From the NCBI GenBank assembly GCA_016806645.1, contig JACSYO010000714.1, forward strand, positions 332,501-396,500: a stretch of DNA of 64,000 nucleotides, read 5' to 3'. Origin of the DNA: Ophiodon elongatus. Taxonomy: Eukaryota > Chordata > Actinopteri > Perciformes > Hexagrammidae. Both the position numbers and the translations under genes were made by a program. The notes beneath the pieces were generated by a model. It was not told the origin of the DNA and did no database searches. It saw only the letters and a list, made by a program, of their open reading frames with translations. Positions 1-13,712 of this stretch are shown in pieces. The first letter of the stretch is position 1, and each line of letters opens with the position of its first letter.

Positions 1-3000
1 GTTGGCGGAGGCGAACAATCAGAAGGCGGTATCTCTAGTTTTCACTATTTTAATATGCGTCAAATGATGTGCTTGTTGGGTCACTGAACAATGCTTGAAA
101 CCCCACACATGTCTAATGTTGGAATTGAGGGGGGCTGCATCCCATAATCTTTGTAACTTTACGAAACCGACAATCTGACAAATCACACCTCACACATCGA
201 CTGGTGAACAAGTATGCAGGGTTTGACCTTTCCCCTCAAGCTCCCTTTGAAATGCCCTTGACTGTTTTGTGCAATTCATCACATCACATCTCAACTTTCT
301 CCATGAACCAGGCTTCTCGTTGCACCTCATAGTGTGTAGCCGTCTGAAACAGGTATGCACACCTTTGTCTTCAGAAGTGGTTGGACGTCAAGTCGTATTT
401 TGTTTTCAGCGTTCCTTAAAGGAAGCATATAACAAAACAGAATGGGACCCAGGACAGAACCTGGGGCACACCACAAGAATATTATACTTTATGACCAAAA
501 CTTCCCAAGTAGTCTCAACCCATTCTTAGTGACAAAAAAGTGTTCAACTGTGCCCATCCTGAGATCATCATCTCTCAATAAAGAGATTGTAATTTGTTGT
601 ATTTAATGTATAATGAGCTCAAAATATACCAAAATACATATTATCTGGCATCCATCTGCCATCTCTGTACTGCACTTGGCACGACTGGCATACGAATTGA
701 AGCTAGTCAAATTTTAGCAAGCTTTTCAACGCTATATGAAGTTGGAAGCTATTCATGTCACTGGCATAAAGAATGTGAGGTTTCTTTTTTTGTTCTTTTT
801 TTTTTAATGTCTTACGAAAAGGCAATTTTCAAAAGCCAGGAGAGTTTGATAGTGCGCAGTTGTTCTGCTGACAAACAATTAACCTGATTACAAAGCTGGT
901 CAAGGGCACAGAGAGAGCTTTCGACATCAGAGTCCTTAGTAAGAAAACATCCGCCATTGTACATTATAACAGAATAGGGTTTTCACTTCAAAATGTTATC
1001 CATTTTATGAAATACAATAACCGGATGAACAGCAGCAGTGTCACGGCTCAACGTCTCATGCAACCGTCAGCGACTGCTAGCAGGCTTTGATTCCCCGCCA
1101 TATGTTCTCTTTGGCGCATGCTGCCACAGAGGAATGAGGGAGGAGGAGGGGGGTAGAGGTGGTGGTGGTCTCTGAGGATCTCCTACAGGCTGACAGAGTT
1201 AATAAGGGACAGTGTTTCATGAAATGTGTCTAAACGTTGCCGTCTTGTCGCGAGAGATAATCCCTGTGAACAAAAAAAAAAAGGAAATACAAAAATTCCC
1301 TGGACCCTATTAAAAGAAGCTCAGCTAATCAAATCGATGCTCACCATCTGGGAGCACTTCACGCGTGACAGAAGCCTACAAAGAGGCCAGTCGGACCTGT
1401 GATGGCGAAACCATGGTAACAGAAAATTGTACACTGCTAGCCTAGGGAGGTGACACCATGACAGCGTCACATTGGTGCCTATTAGGGCGAGACATCACCA
1501 GACTATCAACCGATCCAGGAAAGTGCAGGCTCGCCGTCACACGTGCGGGGATGTCACAAGTTTTACGCTGATTGTTTTATGTCCGCTGTTGACATTTTCG
1601 TCCTCTAACAAACTGTGCTGAGTCTCGTCATACTTTAATGACGTGGAGGCTCTCGGAGGACAGCTGTCCTCCTCTCTCCCTCTACTCAAATGTTCTCTCT
1701 ATCCTCCCCCTCGCCCTCACCTGTGCCAGACCTGCTTAAAAAATGTCAGTCCTAATAAGTCAATTAGTCCAAATGTCATATTTTTCCTCAACCCAAGTGA
1801 GATGTCAGATGAGATACTTCCTTAACCTGGATCGTGGGAGTTTAACTCAATTCGTAGCAGACTTTTTAGAGGAAATACAAGTCAATCCCAGACTTGACTC
1901 CTGAATCACATATTTAATTTCAATGGATCGGCGAGGGATCATTTAGCATTTGGTAAACCAAGGATGAAATTAAACTCCTTAGTATGCTTATGATGTGGGC
2001 AGTACCTCCCCCCGTCCCAGCTCACACCGCGTCTAGCCAGGTGTGTGGAGGTGAGAGAGTAGACAGGATTCAAACAAATTTAAAGCTGCTCGGAACGCAA
2101 TTAATACATCTGCCTTTAGATATGGTCGGATGTCATATGGTAAGGAACTACCAGCACCTCTACACTTCACGTTTGTTTTACCTCTACAAAGAAGGAGAAG
2201 TAGTCAGGCAACCAGTCAGCCAAATTAAGCAAATTAAATAGAATGTGTTAATTATTCTGCATTTCCAATGCACAGCTTTTACCACAAACTTGCCATTTTT
2301 AAATAACCAGACTGCAATTTTTTTATTCACTCGACCAAAAAAAAAAAAAAAAACCTAAACAAAACTACGCTGTTCAGTATGTACACTACAACTGAGGAAG
2401 TAAAAAGGTTCCTCTGTTTGGGTGCCGAAAGGATTCAGCAAGTGTCGATGTTGCAGATGATGTCCCGCAGTGTCACAGGGTCCTTACGCCAATCAGCTGA
2501 GAATCCCGGGTACAATGAGGAGGTACCATCTGAGGTGGAAAACAAAACAGAAAAGGACCTGGTACCAAAAGTGAGTCGAAATGAGGCACTACTGAGGTGC
2601 CGGTAGGAGTCTTTATGCTAAGCTAAGCTAAGCGGCTACTGGCTTTAGCATTATATCCAACAGATACGCGAGTGCCATCACTCCTCTCTTTAACTCTCTG
2701 CAAGAAAGCAAATACGTGTATTCCCTAACTATTCTGGTGAGGTACTGGGTGATAACATTTCTAATTCAGCAAGAAAAAGAAGGGAAAAATAAATGCTTGT
2801 TTATTCCACCTCTACTGGACTCCTGAGCGGTGATGTCATAGGAACAGTTTTTTGAGGTGCTGTTGCATTGCATGCTAAAAGAAAAAATAAATTGTTTCCC
2901 AAAGAAGACCGCTGACTTAGGGGCTACTTTACAGTATATCCAACTTTTTCTGCCTTGTCGGTATAGAATAATCTGTTCAAGTGAGACTGCACTGAGTTTC

Positions 3001-4032
3001 CAGTCGTGTACAGTTTAAGGACACCTCAGGGCTCAGGTTTAAAAGGTGTCTGTGGATCATGTGTAGTTATCACTTTGCCAAAACTCAGAGCTGCTCCCCA
3101 TCTCCGCTGGCACTGGAATACTTTGGACTCAAATAGCTCGGAAATGGCTTGGAGTGCTTTTGCTGGAGTCGATGGAGCAGCAGCAGCAGCAGAAGCAGCA
3201 CAAATCGATAAGGTCTGCTGGTTCGATATCAGGTGTGACATTTTGTAGGAGAGAGGGCGCCCACCTCAACGGGATGTACTCAGAACAGATCTTATTTTTG
3301 GATTGCTTCTCTGTTCCTTTTCCCTAGATCTGTAATCTCCATCTTTCCACCTTCTCTTCTTCTTTGTGTGTGCGGAGACAGCTCCCTGGTCAGCCTGAGT
3401 GCGTCTTCAGCGTGCCTGTTATCCAGATTGTCTTACAACCGAATGGCGGGCTTTCTCTGCTCTCCCGGTTTCTGAACCTTCTCGTGCCAATTTCCTCACA
3501 AATGCATTCAGAGGGCTTCACCAATTAGTCCTCGGTCCATTTAAAGCCCGCACTAGCGCTGTAGCTCTAGCTGGGGCACCGAGAGTGACCTGCCAAGAAA
3601 CACATGACTCACTGTTTGGCTACTTCGATTGAAATCAAAGGATCTCTTGTTGCATACGCGAGTGAATCTGAGCATGTGGACACAGACGCTGTATTTACAT
3701 ATACAGTTCAGCCACGTGCACGCTCCCTCTGTCAGCTCTTGGACGGAGTGCCTCTGGCTGGGAACGCTGCCTTATGGGTTTGCTGGCACAACATACAAGT
3801 GGCTGCTCTCGAACATGACTCACGAGACTCTGCAACACCAAACAAATTGCTGTGCTGATCGAGGCAACCAGTTGCTTTGGACTCGTTCCTCTCAACACGC
3901 CTGACCTTCTCCAATCGTTTAAAGCACGGAGCCAAAAGGCCTCAGCGGCCATTTTGGAACTCCTACGACACTATGCAGCACAAAATGTGTTGTGTTCGTT
4001 GCCGGTCTGCATCACATAACGGGTCCAATTCA
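1..4032. other. Non-coding; no gene recognised
   Basis: The stretch contains only short chance reading frames, A-runs (1269-1281, 2338-2353), a small GCA repeat at 3178-3200 and one LINE remnant near 430-480. If the exon at 16.7 kb belongs to xirp2 this may be intron. Confidence 0.5.
425..482 (-). mobile_element. LINE reverse-transcriptase remnant
   Basis: On the minus strand the bases read like the reverse-transcriptase block GVPQGSVLGPILF, with one base missing after the CCCCAG. This is a decayed fragment. Confidence 0.45.
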
Positions 4033-4525
4033 GTCCTTAAAGGAACAGTGTGTAGCATGTGGAAGGATCCATTGGCGGAAACGAAATGAATATTAATAGG
4101 TATGTTTGTGTTTAATCACCTGAAAATATTAGACGCTGTGTTTTCGTTAGCTTAAAATGAGCCGTATTTATCTACAAACCTCACGGAGCCAGCCGCCATG
4201 TTTCTACGGTAACCCAGAGCCTGAAAGGCTATCGCTGTAATTTACTGGGTACTGTGTGTAAAAAAGACTTTAAAGTATAGCTTGGTAACCCAAACAAAAG
4301 CAACAGGACTGTGGTAACTTAACAATAACTCCTTGGAGCTTCCCATAAGGGGAACCCATGAGTTCTAGGTTTGGCCTGATTTCCCACTGAGATCTACAAA
4401 CAGAATGTTTTAAGTAGTTTTTAATGGGAATAATGTAAGTACACAACTCAACCAAATATAGAGAACAGGTCTAGACGTTTTATGGACATTTTATTGTGGA
4501 AAAGTTATATATTGTACCTTTAATT
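4033..4525. repeat. Dispersed MITE-like repeat
   Basis: The segment starts AAAGGAACAGTGTGTAGCAT, continues with a CACCTGAAAATATTAGACGC-type body and ends near TATTGTACCTTTAATTG. I recall this pattern as a common non-autonomous repeat in teleost genomes. The family name is not known to me. Confidence 0.4.
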
Positions 4526-7500
4526 GTTTTAATTTTCTTTGATCGTATTTGTCCTTGTGGTATATACACAAATTGTATTATTGCTTAGCTGCTGTACACT
4601 TGCTTTATCCGCATCAATAAAGCTAACTGAAAAAAAAGAGAAAAAACAGCCCGCATCGATTAAATACAATCTGAGGTTTTCGCAGGTTTTAGAGTACACA
4701 CTTCTTTTGGCTTCACCACTCGGCTGTGGTGGTCGCAGCTGGCTGTAGACGCTGCGACTGAATGAATGAATGAGTGAGTGAGTGGCAGCGTGAGAGGCTT
4801 GTGTTAATTATGTGAGGTAAGTGTCAGGTTGAAAGAGGCCGCTATTGTGAGAAGAGATTGATATGCACGAAAAGATCCAATCAGTTTCGTCGACAGGACA
4901 GCCCGTTTACTTTCATTTAAATGTAGCTCACATTTACCCACATCATTTTGATATGTTTGCCAATGTAATTAGTTTTGATCTTAATGGTGCAGTGTGAAGC
5001 CTAGGTTCAAAGTCAGCTGTTGCAGTGTCCCACCACAAAAGATGGATATGACAATTAATTAAGGGAACAAAGAGTATTTCTGTGACTTAATTTCCTCCGC
5101 TGAATGTCAGGTGATTGATGATGAGACATTCAAGCATAATGAAATAATAATTCAATTTAAAAGCACCTCTTTAAGCTCCATGTTTATTGTGATGGATTAC
5201 CTATGGTTGCGGAAGTTGCTTTAAGTGTTCGGAGTGAGTGGCAGCGAATGAAACCACAGCTTTGTACCTCCACCTAGACTGAGCAGACAAACCAGGACTG
5301 ACATGAAGCACAGAGGGGGATAATAAAACAGGCTGAAGGCTAATGTCAGCATGCACACAGTGACAGTGCTAACATGTTGATGTCTAGCAGGTACAATGTT
5401 TCTCTTGTTAACCGTCTTAGTTTAGTGTGTTAGCATCTGAGGCTAATGGGAATGGCATTAGCTCTGCAGGTATTTGCTATTGGGTGAATTAAAACTTTGA
5501 AAAGTCAGGTGATCACCAACATCATTAGGATACATCCTCTGGGAGTGATTGGTGTTAGGACCAAATTTTGCACCAATCCATCCCATCCATGTTGAGATAT
5601 ATCAGTCTATAGCAACATCCCCATCCCTAGAGCCATGCTGCTAGCGTGGCTAAAAATACACCACACAATCTGAGGCAGCACACACGTTGTATATAGTCTG
5701 AAATGTCCTTGTGATTTGTTTTATATGTTGGGCAGACAAAGACCTTTAAAGATCTGTATTCAAACTCACAGCCGTAATTACAGTTTAGCGTGCCTGTGTG
5801 CACAGACCAAGTTGACTACGAGGATGTCCTTGTCCTTCTGGAAGAATGGGTAGCATTGAAACGTTTCCACTATTAAAGTATGCAGAGCAGTCGTCGTGCT
5901 ACGGTCCTTTCTTCACCTCAGGAGTTGGCTGTCCTTGGTCTGAAGCACCTGAACCAGCTGCATGTTATTGAAAGATGTGTTGATAACCAATGTCATCAAG
6001 AATAATGTGAAAGAGGGTACGCAGCCTGAGCTGTTGGAACCGTTGAAAGGAAAAAGAGTCACTTATTTTTTGGTGCGATGCCATTTTCATCTGAAGTACG
6101 AGTCACACAAAGAGTAAAAACACCCACAAAGAGTCTGAATTGGGCCAGAATTTGGCTCTCAAGGCTGATCGGCTGCCTTCTCCTGTCACTTCCTCCTGGT
6201 TGGCGTTATGCAATTGTGTGATTGTTCATTTGAAGGTCATCCCTGCTTTCGTGCTTTCATGCCTCCCTCTCCACCCCCCCCCCCCTCCCCGACTCTTTGG
6301 GAGCTGCTTTCTTTTTCGCCAGTGTTTTTGTTTGCGCCAAGCGCCATAAGCATTCCCTTTTGCAGAAGTATAAAAACAATTTTGTTTGTGTGCGCGCGTG
6401 TGTGTGTGTGTGTGTGGGCTGTTATATATCTCTATCAGCTGTCCTCATTATGACTAAACAGAGGCACATCAATATTTCAAGCACTAGTGGGCAAACATGG
6501 GCAGAAAAAACGGCCACTGTCCAGAAACAGAGAGAGAGGAGAGAAAGGGATGAGCCAGAGGCTGAAAAAAGAAGAGAAGACGAAAAAAAAGAGTAAAAGA
6601 ACGTGGTGAAAGAGGTAGAGAGAGCTACTGTGGGAGGGGCTGTCTGGTTTGTAATAGTAATTTCATATTTTCTACCTATGCCAGCTGGGACGCTGTGAAT
6701 TAACTAAAGGCCAAACCACCAGTCAGAGTCACAGAGAAAAGCCAGGAGGCGAACAGCAGCTCCATAGAGCAGAGTCAGGGGGAGGAAAACAGGAAAAGAA
6801 GAAAGGACCTAGGATCTAGAGAGCCCGAACAAAGCCTGCAGGGAGGTGTGATTTACATTAATGGTTACAGATGGGATATTTTCATACCGAAGCGGCTATA
6901 CGAGCAAAGGGCGCATATGTTGCCTCCATTTTTTTTTTTTTAATACGGTTGTGTGTTTTCCCCTAATGCCGTGCTGGTGAAAGAGGCCGCCTGGTGCTTC
7001 CTCGGGTACATGATGTAACATTCAGTCTGTTCTCCCTCCGCTGTGTTTGCGGTCCTGTCCTGTCAGAGCCCTCCTCCCCTGTGTCTGCTTGACGAACAGC
7101 ACAGCGGTTTCTCCTCTTTATTCGCCATTCTTTTTTAAAACCGCCATTTAACAGAGCGAGGTAAAAAAAGAAAAAAAGAAAAAAAACCTGGGTGAAATAT
7201 TTTTTTCATGGATATCTTCACTCTGGACAATTTGTATTGTGACAGGCGCTGTGTTTAGGTCTAGTCCAACCAGGAAGTGGAACAGGGAAAGCTTGGTGAC
7301 TTAGCAACTATACTGGCAGGTATGAGTGTGCGTCTTTCCCTCTCAAGGCCATTCAACATGTCTCTCAATACATGGTCTGCAATATGCTACTTAATTAGCC
7401 TAATTCTTAGTATTCTATAGGTCCTGCTATTTTATGATAAGAAACTTTAATTTCAAATGCTGTTTGGTGTAAATCTGTCATGATAATTGTGATGGAATAT

Positions 7501-10480
7501 AATGAATAAGTGTCCCACATTGTGAAACAGCATTCTAAATCTAACGGAAATACTTGATGCACAGACGAAGTGTTTTCTCACTGCACCCGCTGACAAAGTG
7601 TACAGACTGGACACTGTTGACACCATCGGTACCCAGCTAGCCGCTGTATTCCTGTGGCTGCGGGACACCTTCGCAACTTTTCACCATGTCTGATTTAAAT
7701 AGTGGCCAAGTGGTGGAATTACAATATCCGGATCCGTCACATGATGCCACGGAGCCCAGGAAGACTCTCATTTTAATCCCATTTGTTTATTTTGAGACTC
7801 TTCATAGCTTGTTAGCTAGCTCGCTCCCCACTAATGAGCAGGGAGCTGTCCCCCGGGGCCCGAGTCATGCTGTCCTCACTAACAACCCAATCCAAGATCA
7901 GCGGCTCGCTCTCTCAACGGCGCAAACTTGTGGTGCCAAAGTTCACCAAAGTTCAAGTTGATGCGAAAAATTCCTGCAAATATATTTGGCCCTTGTGAGT
8001 GAATCCACTCATGATTATTATTATTATGGAACGATTCCATTGGAATTAATAGAAATCGCAGTCAAGGTTTAACCTTTGCTCGTGTGACCAGGCCTTTAGG
8101 CACAGAAATATGACATCACATTTCCCAGAACTGGTATCAGAAACATCCCGGAGTCAAACTACTTAGCTGTATATCCACGACAGACTTCCCCTTCACACAC
8201 TCGACGGTTAGATCCCCACACATTTACACCTAGAATCTGCCCAGTACACCCATCGCTGTCTGCTGCCGGCCCCTGAGCAGCTTCACTGGAGCAGTTGGAG
8301 GTTATGACTAAACCTGCTGCTATTTTTAGCCCTACCAGCAGGCCTCATGGGGCAGCTTCGCTCCAGGAAAGCCAGGAGGGGGTCGTCCAGTATAATGGCA
8401 ACATGGATATGCATTTCCAATAAAGAGGATTTCAGTGAGGACACAACAAGGAGTTGACCATTTATAGGAAATGGTTAAACAGTTACCCTGGGTAGCAACA
8501 ACAATTCTGCTGAGAGAACTAACCCCCCCTTAATTAACACATTACAACATTAAATATTAGTAAAAACCAATGAAAACAAAAATATAGCGCATAAGGAGGC
8601 GGTTTACAGCGATGTTCCGATTAGTTTTGTTGTGCATCTCTCTGGTGTGACAAGGCCGAAACAGTGAAAACAGAATATCTGTCCGACTCACTCACCAACC
8701 TACCAGACAAAGTATTTACTGCAACATTCATTTGGAGCCAGACTCCTAAAAGTTCTCGCCAGGGTTTGAGTGCTTCACACTTTTCTACAGGGTGAAGTGT
8801 CTTGCTCAGCGACACTCCGGGGCGGAGGCTTTTAAAGGAGAGGAGAGCCATTTAGCTTGCCCAACTGGGCCCATTAATTTGCTAATGACAAATTTGACCC
8901 AGATCTAGAGAGTTGCAGAAAAAGAACTTGTCAGACGTCCAATGATTTTGAGTTTCAAAGCCTGGCTGCAGAAACTCCCAATTAACAGGCACATTAGCGG
9001 GCCATTAATGCAGGCTGGAGGTGTGCTCCATTTATGCAACAAACTCATGATATTAGGCATTTGTGTGTCACACATACATCAGAGATTTTTTTTTTACAAA
9101 TGTATTTTTACTGACGTGGGTGACAATTGTAGCTTTGTGTTCATTATTACGATAACACACTTGTGTAAGAACATCCATTCATGGTGACACAACAGTCACT
9201 ATCAAAGTTTGTCCAGCAAAATCTATGGTCACTGAATGTATGATCCCACTAATGATGGGTATATTCACCTTATGCCAAAGGTCTGCAAAGAGAGTTGAAA
9301 TTCATAAATATTAGATCATCTACAGGGTGAATTAAACCAACCTGGCTGTCGCTCTTCTAACCAGCCAGCTAGCTATTGTGAAATTGGTGGTTCTTGATTT
9401 AATTTATTCATATTTTTTTATACCCCATGGTAAAACATTCAGTGCAAGTGCGTCCACTCCTTCTGGCTGTGAGAGAGCGTAATGACAATAACACTGTTGA
9501 CGTTTGCTTTCTGTACGCCAACAGGACCACACAGCGCCTCACAGCTCCAACGTTGTCACTATAAATGTCCAAATAGACATTATTTAGAGAAACGGGTCAC
9601 ATACTGGGAATCTAAATGGATACTTTCTCACCTGAGAAAATATTTTAAAACGGTTTGGCAAGTAAAAGGTGGATAAAGCTGGCAACGCTCAGCAAAGTTA
9701 TTGCTATTCGGCTCTCAAACGGAAGTAAGATTACAAAATCTTACGAATAAGGCGAATAGATCCAAATGTGGTCACAGATTTAGTGTCCGTGGCAGAGCGC
9801 CTTGTTCTGTATTCCGGGCCTTTCTTCCCTGATTATCAGTGCTCTTAACGAGGGCTGAAATCTGACAGACACGCACTCGTCTCCGGGGAGAGGAAGTTGC
9901 GGGAAAAGAGCAAAATGAGAAAAGGGTAAAAAAAAAAAACAGTGTTAGTATCGGAGATTGTGCAGCCGTGAAGTGAGGCCTGATGAAGCCCATCATTACT
10001 GAAACATGAATATAATTTGTTAATCAGACTCTAGCCTGCTTTACCTGCTAAAATATGACCCCGCTTTCCATTTTGATTCTGTCTCTTTAACGCCCCGGCT
10101 GATTCCCCCTGAATCTCTGTCACTCCCTATCCATCTTCATCTTCCCTGCTCTCTTGCCTTCCCATCCACTCCGCCAGTCCTCTCTTTCACAATATGGCCC
10201 TATGCTCACTGAATGTAAATCACATTTCAGTCTCTTTCATCAGGCCCCAGCCTCTCTTAATGTTCACTGAGCAATGCCAACATCACCAGCTACTGCTATT
10301 AATACACGACGACGCCGAAGTGGCTTGGGATCCGGCTCCGTTTTCAGCCTCTCCAAATATACCCCCAAACCATGCAACCTGACATACGACATGCCTCGTT
10401 GATATTCTAGGGATTTAGGTCTATAACTGTGCAAATGTGTAACACGAGCTCATGCATGTGGATGATCTTCACGTCAACCG
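4526..10480. other. Non-coding; scattered repeats only
   Basis: I see no exon on either strand. The stretch holds a dispersed repeat at 5330-5665 (AGCATGCACACAGTGACAG to GCTGCTAGCGTGGCTAA), a GT microsatellite at 6389-6417, a C-run at 6272-6290 and A/T-runs. Confidence 0.5.
5330..5665. repeat. Dispersed repeat, related to copy at 10.5-11.4 kb
   Basis: It contains AGTGATTGGTGTTAGGACC, CATCCATGTTGAGATATATC and GCTGCTAGCGTGGCTAA segments. The last resembles the GTAGCGTGGCTGTAGAC end of the copy at 11190-11376. Confidence 0.4.
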
Positions 10481-10499
10481 AGCATGCCGGTTCAACTGG

Positions 10500-11376
10500 T
10501 ACTACTTTGCAACGGACCGAAATTTCTCAATAGCTTCTGGATGGATGGCCACCGAATGTTTTGCATTCAGGTTACTGGAGGATGAATCCCACCGGCTTTG
10601 GTAATCCTCTGACTCATACGGTTGAGTTTTGGGGTTTTAGAGAAAATATGTCCACCACTGTTGGATGGATTGCCCTGAAATCTGGGCTTTAGTCCAGAGG
10701 GTCTGTCTTTTTCTCATGATTCCCAGTAGAGGCGCAGCGATTAGTTGTCACCTATTAAATTCATCACTAACTATTTTGATAAACATTTAATAGGTGTGAG
10801 TAATTTAAGAAATAAAAGTCAAAGTTCCAACTTCTTAAATGTGAATATTTTACGGTTTCTTTCCGCCTCTATGACAGTAAATTGAATATCGTTGGGTTTT
10901 GGACAAAACAAGATATTTGACGAGGTCATCTTGGCCTTTGGGAAACACTGACATTTTTCATCATTCTCTGACATTTCAAAGACCAAACAACTAATGGATT
11001 AAGCAAAATTAATTAACAGACGAATCCACAATTAAAATAATTGTTGGCTGCAGCTCTGATTCCCATGGATTCAATAGAGACGTGTGCAATTATTTCTTAC
11101 AATTCATTAAAATTGTTTGCTAGGATAACCTATATTTCAGTCAGTTACAAATGACTGGCAAGCATTCAACATACATGAAAAATCAAGTTTCCAATATATC
11201 TGCAAAACCAATGACATTCCCATCGGCCTCAGCTGTGTTTAGTGCTAATTAGCTAACAAACTGAACTAAGATGAAGAACATGGTAAACACTAAACCTGCT
11301 AAAAGATTAGCGTGTCAGCATGGCCGCTGTTAGCATGCTCTGCTGTGTACGACGTGTAGCGTGGCTGTAGACTAGC
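10500..11376. repeat. Composite dispersed repeats, one nested in another
   Basis: The outer parts (10530-10720 and 11190-11376) contain GTTGGATGGATTGCCCTGAAA and AATGACATTCCCATCGGCCT segments of a repeat also seen at 5330-5665. Between them (about 10735-11060) sits a second family ending ATTGTTGGCTGCAGCTCTGA, with relatives near 21.7, 45.7, 46.4 and 63 kb. Confidence 0.45.
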
Positions 11377-12508
11377 GTGTCGTTGAACACGTAAAAACCA
11401 ACGCATCAAATGTGGACTTCTCCTGCACTTCAGGTTTAAGGAGGAGCCAAAATCCAAATGATTTTCCTCATGTTCGATTTACAAAACCCTGCAAAAATGA
11501 CCCAGAAGCTTTTGTTGGCTTCGTCCATCCATCAGTGCTAACGTCGATGGTAACACGCGAACAGGCGCTGGCAGGGTTTGTACGGCACCTGTAACCATCA
11601 ATAAGAACACCGGGGGCAGTTTCTATCGTATCGATAATGCAGAGCACTGACTGTTCAATGTGCCAAGTTGTCAGCTGAAGGTGAACAAAGTACTCCCGGG
11701 GAAGTACTTTCTCAAATATTTGCAAAGACAAAGGGCCTCGTTAAACTGCAACGCATTGTTCTGTGGGTCTGCATGCTGTTTTTCTCCATTCATAAGATTT
11801 AATGATTGAACTTCGCTTTATGATACGCGGCCAAAGAAATTTGCATTGGAAACGTTTTATTTATCTGAAGAACGCTTCCTGTTCCTTTTCTTTTCGCCAT
11901 GGCAACGATGAATGGCAGAGATGGCGTGGCGCTGCCTTCGCATTGACACAGCACCGTGATAAATGATTGAAAAAGCACGCCTTGAGGTCTTTGGCTAATT
12001 GTTGAGCACATATGCTCTTGTGGGGCTGTGGGTGTCAAAGTACGTTAGAGGAAAGATAATCTGAGTCTCACAACAATCTGTACGGAAAAAGGCCCGCAGA
12101 TATGCATTCATTACCCGGCTATGTGAATGGATTACCATACGGAGGAATGAATATGCACATGCTTCCACAATACCTCTGGGGGGAAAGAAAGGCTGTGTAG
12201 TATTGACAGCAGTACAGAGTTGACTTCTGCGTGCTTTTTAATTTGTAAAATCTATAAACAAAGCAAACACCGGGTAGTTATCTGAGCGCGTGAAATGAAG
12301 CGGGGAGTTTCAGAGCCGCGTCCGGCGGACCACGTAACAACTATTGTTGGCGCCAAGGCGTCGGGCAACAAGTCATCATCACACAACAGACTTGCAATGC
12401 GTCACCCGTGCGGCTCCGCTGCCAGCTCCATTAAAAGATTTGAATCTGTGAAAGTGAGACGAAAGAGATGCCTGGTAAAAGTTAATGGAATTTTTACGAG
12501 CTCAATGG

Positions 12509-12540
12509 ACTTGATGAGGACGCCGGTGTCCTCATCAAGT
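12509..12540. repeat. Perfect 13-bp inverted repeat (hairpin)
   Basis: ACTTGATGAGGAC is followed after six bases by its exact reverse complement GTCCTCATCAAGT. The six-base spacer GCCGGT can itself nearly pair. Confidence 0.8.
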
Positions 12541-13649
12541 CTGGATCAATTTCTCGCAGACACATTGTGGCTTTTAGTTTACTTAACATTTAATGAAGTG
12601 CGTTAAAGGACGGTGATGAATACTGACTGATTTGTTTGGTTGTTTTCGGGGGTTATTTTCTTCAGGGGAATGGTTCTTCATTAACCACAAGGCCGTCTAG
12701 CACTCATCTTTCAATGTGTCATCCGACACTTTTAAGTGAGATTTTTCAACATGGCAAAGTGACAAAATGTACTCTCTTTGCTCAAATAGCTGGAGGAAGG
12801 TGACTTTAAAAAAAGCCATAAAAGCAAACTAGACAAAAAGCCAAACCCATTGCTTCATTTGGAGTCTTTTAAATTGAATACCGCCTGAAAAAAAAGGTTG
12901 CGAGAGCATTTTATGAAAAGCTCTCGAGAGAAAATAGGGTTACAAAGAGTTTCTTTTCAGTCCATTGAGCCAGACACATGAAAAAACACGAGGGGGAGTG
13001 AGCGAGTTAGTGACAGTGACGTTACGAGTTGTGAAAATAAACCAAGGCAACATTCCAGACCTCTAGTGCCACTGTCTGAATTTATGCAGACGCCTCACTC
13101 GGAGTCAGAGAGCACACGAGTGCTCCACCCAAATAAGTTCCCCTCTTTCCCGACTTAAACATGTCATCCTGTTAGCAAGGTGTGACTGGCTTTACCACAA
13201 ACTATGAAATCCTTTTGAAATTACCAAACACATCAGAATTAGATATTCCGCCAATTATGCAAACCTTGATAATCTGACTGCCTTAGACACAAGAGAAAAG
13301 CCGGTTTGAGACACCCTCAGGCGTCAGAAATGAACTCCGATTAACACCGGGTGATGAGTCATTGTCTCTCCCTGATAAACACCTGATGAGGAGCACACCA
13401 TTGATCCTTCTTCTCAAAGACTTTTGTTTAAAGAGGCTGTTTTTAACACCGTTGGTCTCACAGGTGCTACACTGCCACCCACTGGCCAGCGGCGGCCATC
13501 GCAAACATGAGTGTCAGGTCATGAGTATTAGCAACATTAGTTATAAGTTACATAACTAATAATGCGTGCCGTGACATTTTAATGAGCTGCTGCAGAATAA
13601 CAAAGCTTTCTAAAGAGCAACATTCTTGAAGCGTGGCCAATGTTCGTGC

Positions 13650-13654
<5 letters not shown>

Positions 13655-13710
<56 letters not shown>
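13655..13710. repeat. (TG)n microsatellite
   Basis: There are about 28 uninterrupted TG units. Confidence 0.95.

Positions 13711-13712
<2 letters not shown>

Noticed and set aside
3006..3248. Poly-alanine frames on both strands near 3.2 kb
   Set aside because: They arise from a small GCA microsatellite.
12295..12606. 103-codon plus-strand frame
   Set aside because: No homology recognised and it crosses the hairpin at 12509-12540; treated as non-coding.
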